Notes under the pieces: model-generated | Databases searched by the model: none | What the model was told of the DNA's origin: nothing | The model's input: only the letters and a program-made list of their open reading frames with translations | Translations under genes and position numbers: made by a program | Source of the DNA: Chrysomallon squamiferum | Taxonomy: Eukaryota; Mollusca; Gastropoda; Neomphalida; Peltospiridae | DNA: 64,000 bases | Direction: 5' to 3' | Assembly: GCA_012295275.1 (NCBI GenBank) | Contig: CM022672.1 | Location: 29,829,059 to 29,893,058 of the forward strand | Shown: in pieces, positions 1 through 10,980 of the stretch | How positions within the stretch are numbered: position 1 is the stretch's first letter | Layout: each line of letters begins with the position of its first letter

Positions 1-3000
1 GACTATCCTGTTAAATCACCATACTGGAATATAAATATGTTTTGTTATATTGTACGAAGAATCATCGTATTAAATAATTATACTGCAAAATAAAAAAGAT
101 TCTTATGCTCAACATAGGTTCATAAAGGTAAATAACGATACTGATCATAAATATATATCTTGTTATGATGTAGAACGACTTATCGTGTTGTGTAACTATA
201 CTGGAAGATAAATATATAGTGTTATGTTGTACAAAAGTTTATCACGCTAAATAACCAGACTGGAACACAAATATAAAATGTTATATTGTACAAAGGTTTG
301 TCGTGTTAAATAACGATACTGGAACGTAAATATATACTGCTACATTGTACAAAGACTTTTCGTGTCAAATAACGATACTCTAACATAAAAAAAATAGATT
401 TATATATTTTCCAAAGTTTTATCACGTTAACTAATGATACTGGAATTTAATATATATACTATATACTATAATATTCAACAAAGTTTTATCATGTTTAATT
501 GCCGTACTATAACATAAATATATATTGTTATGTTGTACAAAGACTTATCGTGATAACTAACGATAATGGAACATAAATATACATTGTTATATTGTACAAA
601 GGGTTATTATTCTGAATCATCATATCGTGAAATAGATATATATTGTTACGTTGTACAAAGATATATCGTTATGCTGTACAAACACTTATCGTGTTAAGTA
701 ACGATGCTATAATATGAATATATATTGTTGTCTTGTACACAGATATACCATGCTAATTAAACGATACTAGAACATATATATATATATAGTTGTATTGTAG
801 AAGGATTAATCGTGCAAAATAATGGTACTGGAACAGAAATATATATTGTTATGCTGTACAAATTTTCATCAAGTTAAATAACCATATTGGAACATAAATA
901 TATATTGTTACCTTGTACAAAGATGTATCATGTTACATAACGATACAAAGATTTATCGTGTTGACAATACTGGAACATAAACATATATCTTTACATTGTA
1001 CAAGGTTCATCGTGTTAAATAACGATACTGGAACACAGATATATATTATTATGTTGTACAAAGTCGTATCGTGTTAAGTAATGACTCTGTAAAAAATATA
1101 TATTGCTATACTGTACAAAGGTCCATAACATTAGATAACCATACTGGAACACCAATACATATTGTTATATTGTATAAAGACTTACGTCTTAGATAACGAT
1201 ACTGCAACATAAATATATATTGTTATCTTGCACGAAGACTTATCGTGTTAAAAAACAATATTTGAACATAAATATACATCGTTTTGCTGTACAAATGTTT
1301 ATAACGTTAAACAACCATACTGAAGTACTACTATATATTCTTATATTGTAGAGAGAATTGTCGCCTATTTAACGATACTGAGACATAAAGTATACTGTTA
1401 TCTTGCACGAAGACTTATCGTTTTAAAAAACGATACTTGAACATAAATATACATCGTTATGCTGTACAAATGTTTATAACGTTAAACAAACATACTGAAG
1501 TATCACATTATATATTGTTATATTGTAGAAAGACTTATCAGTTTAAATAACGATACTGGAACATAAATATAAATATTGCAATATTTTACAGACTCATGCT
1601 GTTAAAAAAGCATAGTGTAACATAAATCTAAATTGTTATACTGTATAAAGGTTCCTAAAGGTAAATAGCCATACTGAAATATAAATATATATTGTTATAT
1701 TGTAGAACGACTTATCGTGTTAAATAACGATACAGGAAAATATATATATTATTATATTGTACAAAAGTGTATCAGACTAAATAACCAGACTGGTGGATAA
1801 ATATATAATGTTATATTAAACAAAAGATTTATCGTATGAAATTACAATACCAGAGCATAAATATATATTGGTATCGTGTTCAAAGTTTGATAATATTAAA
1901 TAAGAATGCTGGAATATAATATATACTGTTATATTGTACAAAGGTTTATGATGTTAAATCATTATACCGCAAGATAAATATATATTGTTATATTGTTGAT
2001 CAGACTTATCGTGTTAAATAACCATGCTGGAACATAAATATACACTCTTATCGTGCATAAATACTTATCGTGTTAAATAACGATACTTGAAATTAAATAT
2101 ACATCGTTTTGCCGTACAAATGTTTATAACGTTAAACAAACATACTGAAGTATCACATTATATATTGTTATATTGTAGAAAGACTTATCAGTTTAAATAA
2201 CGATACTGGAACATAAATATAAATATTGCAATATTTTACAGACTCATGCTGTTAAAAAAGCATAGTGTAACATAAATCTAAATTGTTATACTGTATAAAG
2301 GTTCATAAAGGTAAATAGCCATACTGAAATATAAATATATATTGTTATATTGTAGAACGATTTATCGTGTTAAATAACGATACAGTAAAATAAATATATA
2401 GTGTTATACTGTACAAAAGTTTATCAGGCTAAATAACCACACTGGTGGATAAATATATAATATTAGATTGAACAAAAGGTTTGTCGTATTAAATGAAGAT
2501 ACCAGAGCATAAATATATATTGTTATCTTGTTCAAAGTTTGATCATGTTAAATAAGAATGCTGGAATATAATATATACTGTTATATTGTACAAAGGTTTA
2601 TGATGTTAAATCATTGTACCGCAACATAAATATACATTGTTATATTGTAGAAAGACTTATCGGGTTAAATAACGATACAGGAAAATAAATATATATTGTT
2701 ATACTGTACAAAGACTAATCATGATAAATAAAGATACTATATCATAAACATATATATAGTGTTATATTTGCAAAGCTTTGTCATGTTAAATAAAAATGCT
2801 GGAATATAATACATACTGTTATATTGTACAAGGGTTTATAATCGTTATACCGCAACATAAATATATATTGTTATATCCTATTAAATAATGATATTGTAAC
2901 ATATCAAGATTTTTATACTGTACAAAGACTAATCCTATTAAATAATCTTTTTGTAACATATAAACATTGTTATACTATACAAAGACTCATAAACTTAATT

Positions 3001-4045
3001 AACAATAAGGTTCAAAATTGTTATTTTGTAGAACGACTGATCTGTTAAATAAGGATTTTTGAACTTAAATATATATTGTTATATTGTCCAAAGCTTTATC
3101 GTGTTAATGAAAGAAAGCTACTAGAATATGATATACAATGTTATATGGTACAAAGGTTTATCATGTTAAAAGACCATACCGTATTACAGATATATATATA
3201 GTTATGTTGTACGAAGACGCATTATGTTAAGTAACAATACTGGAAAATAAATATGTATTGTTACTTTGTACAGGGACTCCTCGAGTTAAATAATGATATT
3301 GGGGCATAAAATATATATTGTGATAGAGTACAAAGACTCATCGTATGAAATAATGATACAGGAACATAGGTATATATTCTTATATTTCACAAAGGTTTTT
3401 CGTATTAAATAACGTTACTGGAACATGGATATATAGTGTTATCTTGTAGAAAGACTTATGCTGTTAAATAACGATACGGGAACAGAAATATATATTGTTA
3501 CATTGTACAAAGATGTATCATGTTAAATAACGATTCAAATGTTTATCGTGTTAATTCACAATACTTTAACATAAATATAAATTATTAAATCACTGTATCA
3601 TAATACCATAACAAAAACATATATTGTTGTCTTATACAAAGGTTTATAGTATTAAATAACGAGACTGGATCATGCGTGTGTTTGTGTGTATGTGTATGTG
3701 TGTATATATATTATGTTGTACAAAGACGTATTGTGTTAAAGACGATAATAGAACATAGATATATATTGTTATATTGTACAAAGGTGTATGGTGTTAAATT
3801 AACATACTGGAAGATAAATATAAATTGTTATATTGCATAAAGTTTTATCCTGTTAAATAACGATACTGTAGTAAATATATACTGTTATATTGTATACAGA
3901 TTTATCGTATTAAATAGCGACGCTGGACAATAAATAAAATTGTTATTTTGTACAATGATTTGTCGTGTTAAAAAATACTACTGTAAATAAATATATATGT
4001 TATATTGTAGATAATTTCATCTTGTTAAACAACAATGCAACAAGA
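1..4045. repeat. AT-rich ~60-bp satellite array
   Basis: Imperfect tandem monomers of about 60 bp run without a break from the window start, so the array extends beyond it. A typical monomer contains ATACTGGAACATAAATATAT, then ATTGTTATATTGTACAAAGA, then CTTATCGTGTTAAATAACG. The second half contains an interrupted dyad (TATCG...CGATA), so each monomer could fold into a small hairpin. Roughly 65-67 monomers fit. A higher-order repeat is visible: the block beginning near 1441 recurs with few changes 650 bp later. A short (GT)n interruption lies near 3672-3705. Monomers degrade towards 4020-4045. No gene is supported here. Confidence 0.93.
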
Positions 4046-4605
4046 GCAGTAATTAATTTCATATTAATATCTTAAGAAGTTCTGTTGTCATTAATACCCA
4101 TATACAAAAAGTAATATATAGATTGTTTTTATATGCATTTACATGCAAGTTTATCTTCCTAAGAAAATGTACACGAATAGTATATTACTTTATGATCAGG
4201 GTACTAAGTAGTAATCAGTGTAATTTGAACTGTTATTAAACTAATGTACATGAAATACAAATGTGAGTATCATACGTTTTGAGAAATGATTATTTCAGCG
4301 TGATATATCAATCAAGATAATTAAATGGTGTTAATTTATAGGGGAAAAACGGTTTCTAAACGAAAATGATATCATATACAAAGGTTTGATTACACACAGG
4401 TATTTTCGACAATTCGTTCATGAGAAATATAAAGTTAATAAGTTGAATGGAAGTTTTCATACTCTATACTTTGTCAATGATAATCAAACAAGTTTAATTA
4501 TTAAGAAAATGGATAATAGGTTTACCGTTTTGCAAAATGTTATGCAGCCTAAAAAGTGTGAAAATGCATAAAATAGATAAATAAACAACATGAACTAAAT
4601 AAACA

Positions 4606-4613
4606 GCATGAAA

Positions 4614-4652
<39 letters not shown>

Positions 4653-4656
4653 AATA
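4606..4656. repeat. (AAAT)n microsatellite
   Basis: About twelve consecutive AAAT units, preceded and followed by degenerate AAAT-like sequence. Confidence 0.9.
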
Positions 4657-5378
4657 GAATAAAATAAAATAATAATTTATGCAATTTCGAGCACCTTCTC
4701 TATGATAGAATATCTTGTCTTAATGTGCACTCGAACTTGTATGACGTCATATTGGATGACTCGTATCCACAGACGATTCTGAGACGGGAATTTTCTTAAC
4801 CAACTCACTGACGTAAAGCGTCGAACGTTCACCACAGGAACAGAACATGCTGTTGTTTATCTGGAATCACTGACTGTTTCTGGTTTTTTAGAATCGATCT
4901 TAGATTCCCTTTTTCTTTATTGTTTGCACTGATATTCTTTCCCACCTCATTTGGACTGTACTTTTTTTCTTCCAAGTTGAATGTAATTCACCTGAACCTT
5001 TTCAGGATCAGAACATTCGCATTTTTTGTTTCCGCCCCTGTAAAATATAGATAAATAGATAAACAAATGAATAAATAAAATAAAATAAATTAAGGTAATA
5101 TATCAAATTAAATACACTAAAACAAAATAATGACATTATGAAAACCTCTTAAAATTTGTCTTGAGGTAAGCACGTACATTTAACTGTGCAAATAGTAAAC
5201 AATTTTCAAAACATACGTATCAATGTGGATATTTTATTAAATTATATAAAACAGAAGTTAGTACATAAATGCTACCAGTATGCCAAGTTTATTACATTGT
5301 ATTTTTAAAAGAAATATGAAATGGTTACAGAATAAAGTTTGAGTGATCATAACCTACCTCAGTTAAATACTGCCTTGT

Positions 5379-5399
5379 ATTATTATTGTTGTTGTTATT

Positions 5400-5449
<50 letters not shown>

Positions 5450-5482
5450 TATTATTATTAGCATTAGTTTCATCATCATCAT
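5379..5482. repeat. Compound (ATT)n/(ATC)n microsatellite
   Basis: Trinucleotide runs: ATT and GTT first, then a long ATC block, then ATT and ATC again. Confidence 0.9.
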
Positions 5483-5892
5483 CATCTAACAAGTATCAGT
5501 TGTTCCACGTAAATTTATAATAAGAACAAATTCTTCACCTGTACTCCAATATGACATCAAACTATTAAAGATGACCTTCTGCGCCATATGTGGACCTGTT
5601 TGCTGTTTTACAGATGTTGAAACAGTTTCATTTTGACTTTCTTTGTCCTTCCAATAGTCCACAAGGGTATGAAACGACTTGTGTCGACTCTTAATCTGGA
5701 TATTATCACCTTCCATCCCGTTAAGAAATGAAGGTAAAATAATTATTAACTTAAGAAACTAACTTTGACAATCGCTAATTCTTAATTGTGTATCTAAGCA
5801 GTATCGTGACGTTATGAACCTTACGTCATTTCTTTTTATAGAATAGACTAATCATTTATTAAAAAAATAAATAAATAATAAATTGATTGATT

Positions 5893-5939
5893 AATAATAA
5901 TAATAATAATAAATAATAATAATAATATTATTGTTATTA

Positions 5940-5970
<31 letters not shown>

Positions 5971-6000
5971 GTTGTTGTTGTTATTGTTGTTGTTGTTATT
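5893..6000. repeat. Compound (AAT)n/(ATT)n/(GTT)n microsatellite
   Basis: An (AAT)n block runs directly into an (ATT)n and (GTT)n block. The two halves are complementary and could pair. Confidence 0.88.
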
Positions 6001-6205
6001 TTTATAGTACTGGCTGGAAATGATGATGATGATAATAACAATAGTAATAAATTAATAAAAAGATCAAGGAGAAAAATTTACAACTTTAATAAAAACGAAG
6101 GCATCAAAATGATTATAAGAAAATAACAAAAACAGTCACCGTAGAATAAAGTAATTTTTGTTACAGAATAATATTAATAGTAACGACGATGAGAGGATGC
6201 GAACA

Positions 6206-6210
6206 GTAGA

Positions 6211-6260
<50 letters not shown>

Positions 6261-6296
6261 CAACAACAACAACAACAACAATAACAACAACAGTAA
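6206..6296. repeat. (AAT)n followed by (AAC)n microsatellite
   Basis: About 15 AAT units followed by AAC units. Poly-Ile/Thr and poly-Val/Ile ORFs through it are artefacts of the repeat. Confidence 0.9.
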
Positions 6297-7763
6297 AAGC
6301 TACTTTAATAGTAAGAACCAAATATTTCATAAACTTTTCTGGTCGATATTATTAATTCCTAGAATTAAGGTAATAGATTTCTCAGTTCTCCGTACATGAT
6401 TATACAAACAAAGTAAATAAGAAAAATAAATAAATAAATGAAACAGGCAGATTTTTAAAAGTAGTGTCGTCATATTTATCTTTGTGGCTGTCGGTAGTGT
6501 CATTGTTCTTATTGTTGTAACTGGAGTTGCTCCTATTCTTCTTGTTTGTGAGTTTATTGATTTATTATTTTCATTATTGCAGTCCTCGTTGTCATCATCG
6601 TTTTGAGCAGATAAAATACGGAATCAGTATAGTTTAACCAACAAAATATAAAACTAATGTACACTCAGCTTATCCTAAAAGTTGTCGCACGACATTAGTA
6701 AAACAATTATTCTTGTTGAGTTCAGTTTAAGGAAAAACTTGTGTTCTCCTATAAAATATAAAACAAAGGGTTAACAAAATCGCTGTACCTCTAATTAAAA
6801 TAATATAATCTCTTGTGTAGATCGTGAAATAACACTTAGTTTCAGCTTCTTTTCACCTTTTCAGTATAAATTCTAACTATGGTAAAGAAAATTATCGATA
6901 CATCTCCTATATTTCTCAACACAGAGTCAGGGTCCTCTAATAAACTAAAGTTTAAAATTATCCTTCCATTTTTAATATTACGTATGTTTTACCTAAATCA
7001 ATATCACAACGGTTTCACTTTAAACTCTGCTGTCGTTAATAAAAGCAAATAATATTTGTCTTCACACTTATGTAAAATATTCATAATAAAGGACATTAAT
7101 ATAAAAACACTAAGCCTGATGACTTAATGAAACAAAAAAAAATAACAACAGAGAAGTAATAGATATCACCACTGTGGTTGTAAATGCTATTTATTAATAA
7201 ATGTATTTTAAAGTTGAATCCTGTGTATTTACACTCCCAGTTGACACATCGCATCGCCACTTTCAATACAGCAGACAAAACGTGGAAACGACATATATTT
7301 CTGCTAAAGTCGCAGACAATACTACACAGGATTTACTTCATATTTTACGTAAGTCTGTGATGGTTTTCCAACTTGATATCAAGTTTTCTGGTTTTTCTGG
7401 GATTTAGTCAGAGGCGGGTTGTATTTCTGTTTCTTCACAATTGATTTTAAGATTTTTAAGATTTTCTGGCATCTTTCCTTTCTGCCTTGTCTTCTAAATA
7501 AAAGTTTTTCTTGTTTTCTTTCTTTTGTTTTTTTTCAAACTGACATTTTCTTGTGTGCGCCTGAATAAAATAAAATAAAATAAAAAATAACATCAAGAAG
7601 AAGAAGAAGAAGAAGAAGAAAAAATAATTAAATTAAATTAAAATAAATGAAATTATAATACCTCTTGAAGTTTTTTGTCAGATATGCGTTAATAAATAAA
7701 ATAAGTGTGTAATGTTTTATTAACTTCTATTAAATATAAATTAGTGTCAGTGATAACTGATCT

Positions 7764-7860
7764 ATGATCATGATCATGATCATGATCATAATCATGACGA
7801 TGATGATGATGATGATGATTATGATGATGGTGATTATTATTATTATTATTATTATTATTC
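7764..7860. repeat. Palindromic ATGATC repeats, then (GAT)n and (ATT)n
   Basis: Several copies of the self-complementary hexamer ATGATC run into GATGAT and ATTATT trinucleotides. Confidence 0.85.
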
Positions 7861-8362
7861 TACGCTAAGTCATTTTAGCGGTAGGTATCAAAAGAATTCA
7901 CGGATCTAATGTCAAGTGACATATTTCTGCATGTTTGCATACATTCAGTACAAAGATGGGTTTTGATATCACGTCGCACATTATGATTTTAACCACGCTT
8001 TTGCAGTGTACTTTTCATACAGCGATAATCATCAGTAGCGAGTTTAAATCTTCAGTAGCGCGCTAGAAGTTGTGCACTGCCTGTCCTATGTAGAAAAAGT
8101 AAAAGCAGGACTAGGTACTCCTCCGTCACGTAGGCCAACATTTTTTCTTTATAGGGAATGATCTGAGAGTGAATTTATACATGCACTGGACCTATGGCTG
8201 TATTATTATTATTTCTATATCTTCGTGAACCTCACAAGATTGAAATTCTAGACCTAGGTCTCTGGTTTTGTTGAAAGGTAAAACATTTTTACTCCAGCAA
8301 ACACGTGTTTGTGGGATATTGTAAACAGTTGACTACATTATGCTAAGTACACATAAGGCAAG

Positions 8363-8374
8363 TGCGCATGCGCG
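8363..8374. promoter_or_regulatory. NRF1-like palindrome
   Basis: TGCGCATGCGCG matches the palindromic core of the metazoan NRF1 site. It is the only such GC-rich site in a very AT-rich stretch. No supportable gene start follows within 1 kb, so promoter activity is only a possibility. Confidence 0.3.
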
Positions 8375-8523
8375 AATGTTAAAACGTTCGAACCTTATAA
8401 AATTTCGTGTCGGATACTCAGTTTACTAACATATTTTTTTCTTTCCTTTTTGCTGAGAAATGAAGCAATTTATTTATCCTGTAACTAAAGAAGCTCATAA
8501 AGTGTCATCTTATGCCATTTCCT

Positions 8524-8590
8524 TTTAATAATAATAATTAATAATAATAATAATAATAATAAGAAGAAGAAGAAGAAGAAGAAGAAATAA
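8524..8590. repeat. (AAT)n followed by (AAG)n microsatellite
   Basis: AAT units change into a run of AAG units. Confidence 0.88.
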
Positions 8591-8763
8591 TGATTGCAAA
8601 ATAAATTCGTTCCGATTAAAAATTAAAAATAAACAATAAGAATAACATTCCGTTATTCCGGTCTTGTATGTTTGTATCTGTTGTGTTCGTTTTTAATGTT
8701 TTAATATTCAGTGTTTATGTGGTGCTCTGTACCATTTTTCATATTAACAGCTCGAGATTCATT

Positions 8764-8820
8764 TGTATGTGTGTATGTCTGTGTGTGTACGTGCGTGCGT
8801 GCGTGCGTGTGTGTGTGTGT
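8764..8820. repeat. (GT)n-type microsatellite
   Basis: A degenerate GT tract including several GCGT tetramers. Confidence 0.85.
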
Positions 8821-9698
8821 TGTCAAACATTCAGAGAGATCTGTTTCAAAAGAAGTATTTGCACATATTTTACTAGCTGAATTATTCCTTTTAAGTTTTA
8901 TTGTTATGGATGCATGTTTTTTAGTACTAGTTTTGTTAAATTGTATTACTGAGATGATGTCTTATACCAGATATCTACTTACCTCGTTTGTTTGTGCACC
9001 CACTAGTTATTATTTTGTTGTCTATTTAGTTCTGGAAATATTTCTCATAACTGACCTTCGACTCTACTTGTCTTCCTTTATCTCACTGGTGCTGCATCTT
9101 TCACCTAGTCAGATGTAGTTTGCAACGTTCAGCCAATCAGAACGGCAAATGACGGTGCCTAAGTTCGTGTAAATATTAAAACAAGATATACAGGGATAGG
9201 AAAGGGGCCCGAAATCGCATGACAGTAAACTGATTTCTCATTGAAAACAAAGAATATTACACATGACACATTTTTTATTTATTTATGATAGATACTGTCA
9301 CTGTTGCAGTATGTTATGGAGATGCAGCGTCGAACTTATAAAATAGGAAATATCAGAAGAAATAAATTTTATAAAAGTTTGGTGTTTCATTCTAATCACT
9401 TTATTACAACTAACTAAAATCTTGTTCCATCAGTTATATACTTCATTTGGCTTTTCCCGTGTACCTATGTAGATATTAAATCTCGATGGTTCAAAAACAA
9501 TAGAAGATGTTAATGACTGTTTAAAGGTTGTTTTTGAAGAAATATATTACAAACTTACCTGTGCAAAGGTAAATATAGGTACACTTAAAGATTAGTTTCA
9601 TAAATTGATTTTTAGTTAACACTGCACACATATCAAATGCGCACATTCAAAAATCTACCTAATCAACAAAAACCGTTATCTGCGTATTTTGTGTTTTA

Positions 9699-9745
9699 AT
9701 AAATATATATATTGTTATATTGTACAAGTTTATTTCGTTGGAACA
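9699..9745. repeat. Isolated satellite monomer next to the snRNA array
   Basis: AATAAATATATATATTGTTA followed by TATTGTACAAG and a TTATTTCGTTGGAAC segment matches the satellite monomer of 1-4045. It lies about 5.6 kb from the main satellite and stops within ~15 bp of the first array unit. Confidence 0.65.
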
Positions 9746-9774
9746 AAATATATAATAATCAACACAAAAAGAAA

Positions 9775-9803
9775 TAAGTAACTATTTTTGATTTGAATTT
9801 TTT
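9775..9803 (-). terminator. U2 3' element, copy 1
   Basis: On the minus strand ATTCAAATCAAAAATAG then TTACTTA lies shortly after the U2 3' end. It resembles the element after U1 (ATTCAAAACAAAAAAACAG then TTTCTTA). By position it is a candidate 3' box directing snRNA 3'-end formation. Confidence 0.5.
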
Positions 9804-9814
9804 TCCCAAAAGCT

Positions 9815-10047
9815 GGGAGTGGGCCATTCCCGGAGGTACTGCAATACCGGGTCAACCCGTGCTAAAATAAATAAAACAACTGAAATAAAAAGGCGCGTGG
9901 CAGCAAGGCAGCAAAAGCCCCCTGACACTTCGCCTAGTTCCAAAAATCAGTTTAATATCGATGTCCCCCAATGGAGGACGTATCAGATATTAAGCTGATA
10001 AGAACAGATACTACACTTTGATCTTAGCCAAAAGGCCGAGAAGCGAT
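9815..10047 (-). pseudogene. U2 snRNA gene copy 1, disrupted by a 41-bp insertion
   Basis: The 5' part is intact: start ATCGCTTCTCGG, branch-site recognition GTAGTA and Sm-type site GATTTTTGG all match the downstream copies. Between the Sm region and stem-loop IV, about 41 extra bases make the gene 233 bp instead of 192. Part of the insertion (GCTAAAATAAATAAAACA...) matches spacer that normally lies just beyond the U2 3' end. It therefore looks like a templated local duplication or gene-conversion error at the array edge. Its promoter elements are intact, so it may be transcribed, but a functional product is doubtful. An assembly error at the array edge is the alternative. Confidence 0.8.
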
Positions 10048-10778
10048 AATATACACTTGTTAAGCAGATCATATAAATATTTAAGAAAGCAATTTCACAC
10101 TGGTGTGTCATTTTGAAATTATTTAGAAAGATAAGTAACTGTATAACGAAGATAGGAATTTATGACAGAATTTAAAGGTTTAATAATACTTGTTTCTGGT
10201 GCCTTGCACTGTGTCATTTGAATAATATTTAAACAGAACTGTGCGTGAACTTAACATAAATGTGCACGTGTTGCATTCTTCCGATCTATGAAACGTAGCT
10301 CTGACGATTTTTCGTTCGCTGCATGCTAAAAATAACTTCTATACTTAGAAAAGCTTAGCTTCTCAGTCAGTGCAGCGTGCGTTCGAGCCCTTGCTGTTCA
10401 TTTACAACCCAAGCGAAGAATTAGCTACAAGGACAAAATTAAGACAGTTTTTATTAACGTCTCGCGAAAGTCACAGTGAAAGAAATACATAATGGGCCAT
10501 TGTGTTATAACTCGTTCGTTAGCCTCTGGTCAGTCACTGACAAACGTAAAAGTTTGAGCCCGATTATTAATTTTGTCGATTACCAGGTGCAACTGAGAGA
10601 AACACGCAACGCGTTTTAACGACCATTAAATAGCAATTTAAGAGAGTCACCCAACACTTGTTTCAAATGACTCGCCGAAAACATTTGGAATTTATTCTAG
10701 GAGATTGTTCATAAACGTGATACCTGTGCGAAATAACGAAGGCGTTTCTATAAAAGAGGTTTTCACCCAAGTTCAAGC
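10048..10778. promoter_or_regulatory. Divergent U2/U1 promoter region 1
   Basis: This is the 731-bp region between the two snRNA 5' ends. For U2 (minus), the element ACCAGTGTGAAAT is at 10092-10104 and a TATTTATA-type element at about 10071-10080. For U1 (plus), ACCTGTGCGAAAT is at 10722-10734 and TATAAAAG at 10749-10756. Both proximal elements lie exactly 57 to 45 bases upstream of their gene, the usual place of the metazoan snRNA proximal sequence element, and share ACCWGTGYGAAAT. The ~560 bp between them may hold a distal enhancer; none was identified. Confidence 0.8.
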
Positions 10779-10943
10779 ATACTTACCTGGTACGGGAGGT
10801 CACCATGATCCGCAAGGTGGTCCCCCCAGGGCGAGGCCTTTCCATTGCACTCCGGTTGGGCTGACCCGTGCGATCGCCCCAAATGCGGGCGACTCGAGTA
10901 CGTAATTTTTTAGTGTGGGGGTCTGCGTTCGCGCTAACCCCTG
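10779..10943 (+). ncRNA. U1 snRNA, copy 1
   Basis: U1 small nuclear RNA pairs with 5' splice sites in the major spliceosome. The 5' end ATACTTACCTGG is the splice-site recognition sequence. The stem-loop II loop ATTGCACTCC (U1A site) is present, as is stem-loop III (CGCCCCAAATGCGGGCG), an Sm-like site AATTTTTTAG, and a 3' stem-loop ending in CCCCTG. Length is 165 nt, like other animal U1 RNAs. This edge copy has CCCCCC where the other three have CCTCCC, creating a mismatch in stem-loop I, and TTGGG for TCGGG in stem II. The stem-loop I loop reads GATCCGCAAG instead of the usual GATCANGAAG. Confidence 0.95.
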
Positions 10944-10964
10944 AAAATTCAAAACAAAAAAACA

Positions 10965-10980
10965 GTTTCTTAAAAACCTC
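10965..10980 (+). terminator. U1 3' box-like element, copy 1
   Basis: GTTTCTTAAAAACCTC lies 22-37 bases past the U1 3' end. It resembles the metazoan snRNA 3' box consensus (GTTT, spacer, AAA-rich) that guides Integrator-dependent 3'-end formation. Confidence 0.55.

Larger units (their letters stand above)
4046..9698. other. Gene-poor intergenic region
   Basis: I see no supportable gene here. The sequence is AT-rich and broken by microsatellites, listed separately. The longest ORF (8711-9118, plus) is hydrophobic and passes through a (GT)n tract; it has no recognisable domain. A CRE-type palindrome TGACGTCA lies at 4742-4749 without a convincing gene beside it. Confidence 0.6.

Noticed and set aside
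1-4045. CRISPR-like regular repeats
   Set aside because: Monomers are contiguous with no unique spacers, and the DNA is eukaryotic; this is a satellite.
4386-4571. 61-codon ORF
   Set aside because: Short, AT-rich, no domain, no splice or promoter context.
8711-9118. 135-codon hydrophobic ORF
   Set aside because: It passes through a (GT)n tract, has no domain, and has no duplicate or splice context to support it.
10340-10410. tRNA-like B-box (GCGTTCGAGCCC) and another GTTTGAGCCCG near 10551, in the U2/U1 promoter region
   Set aside because: No cloverleaf can be drawn and the A-box partners are poor. Could be old SINE debris, but not supportable.
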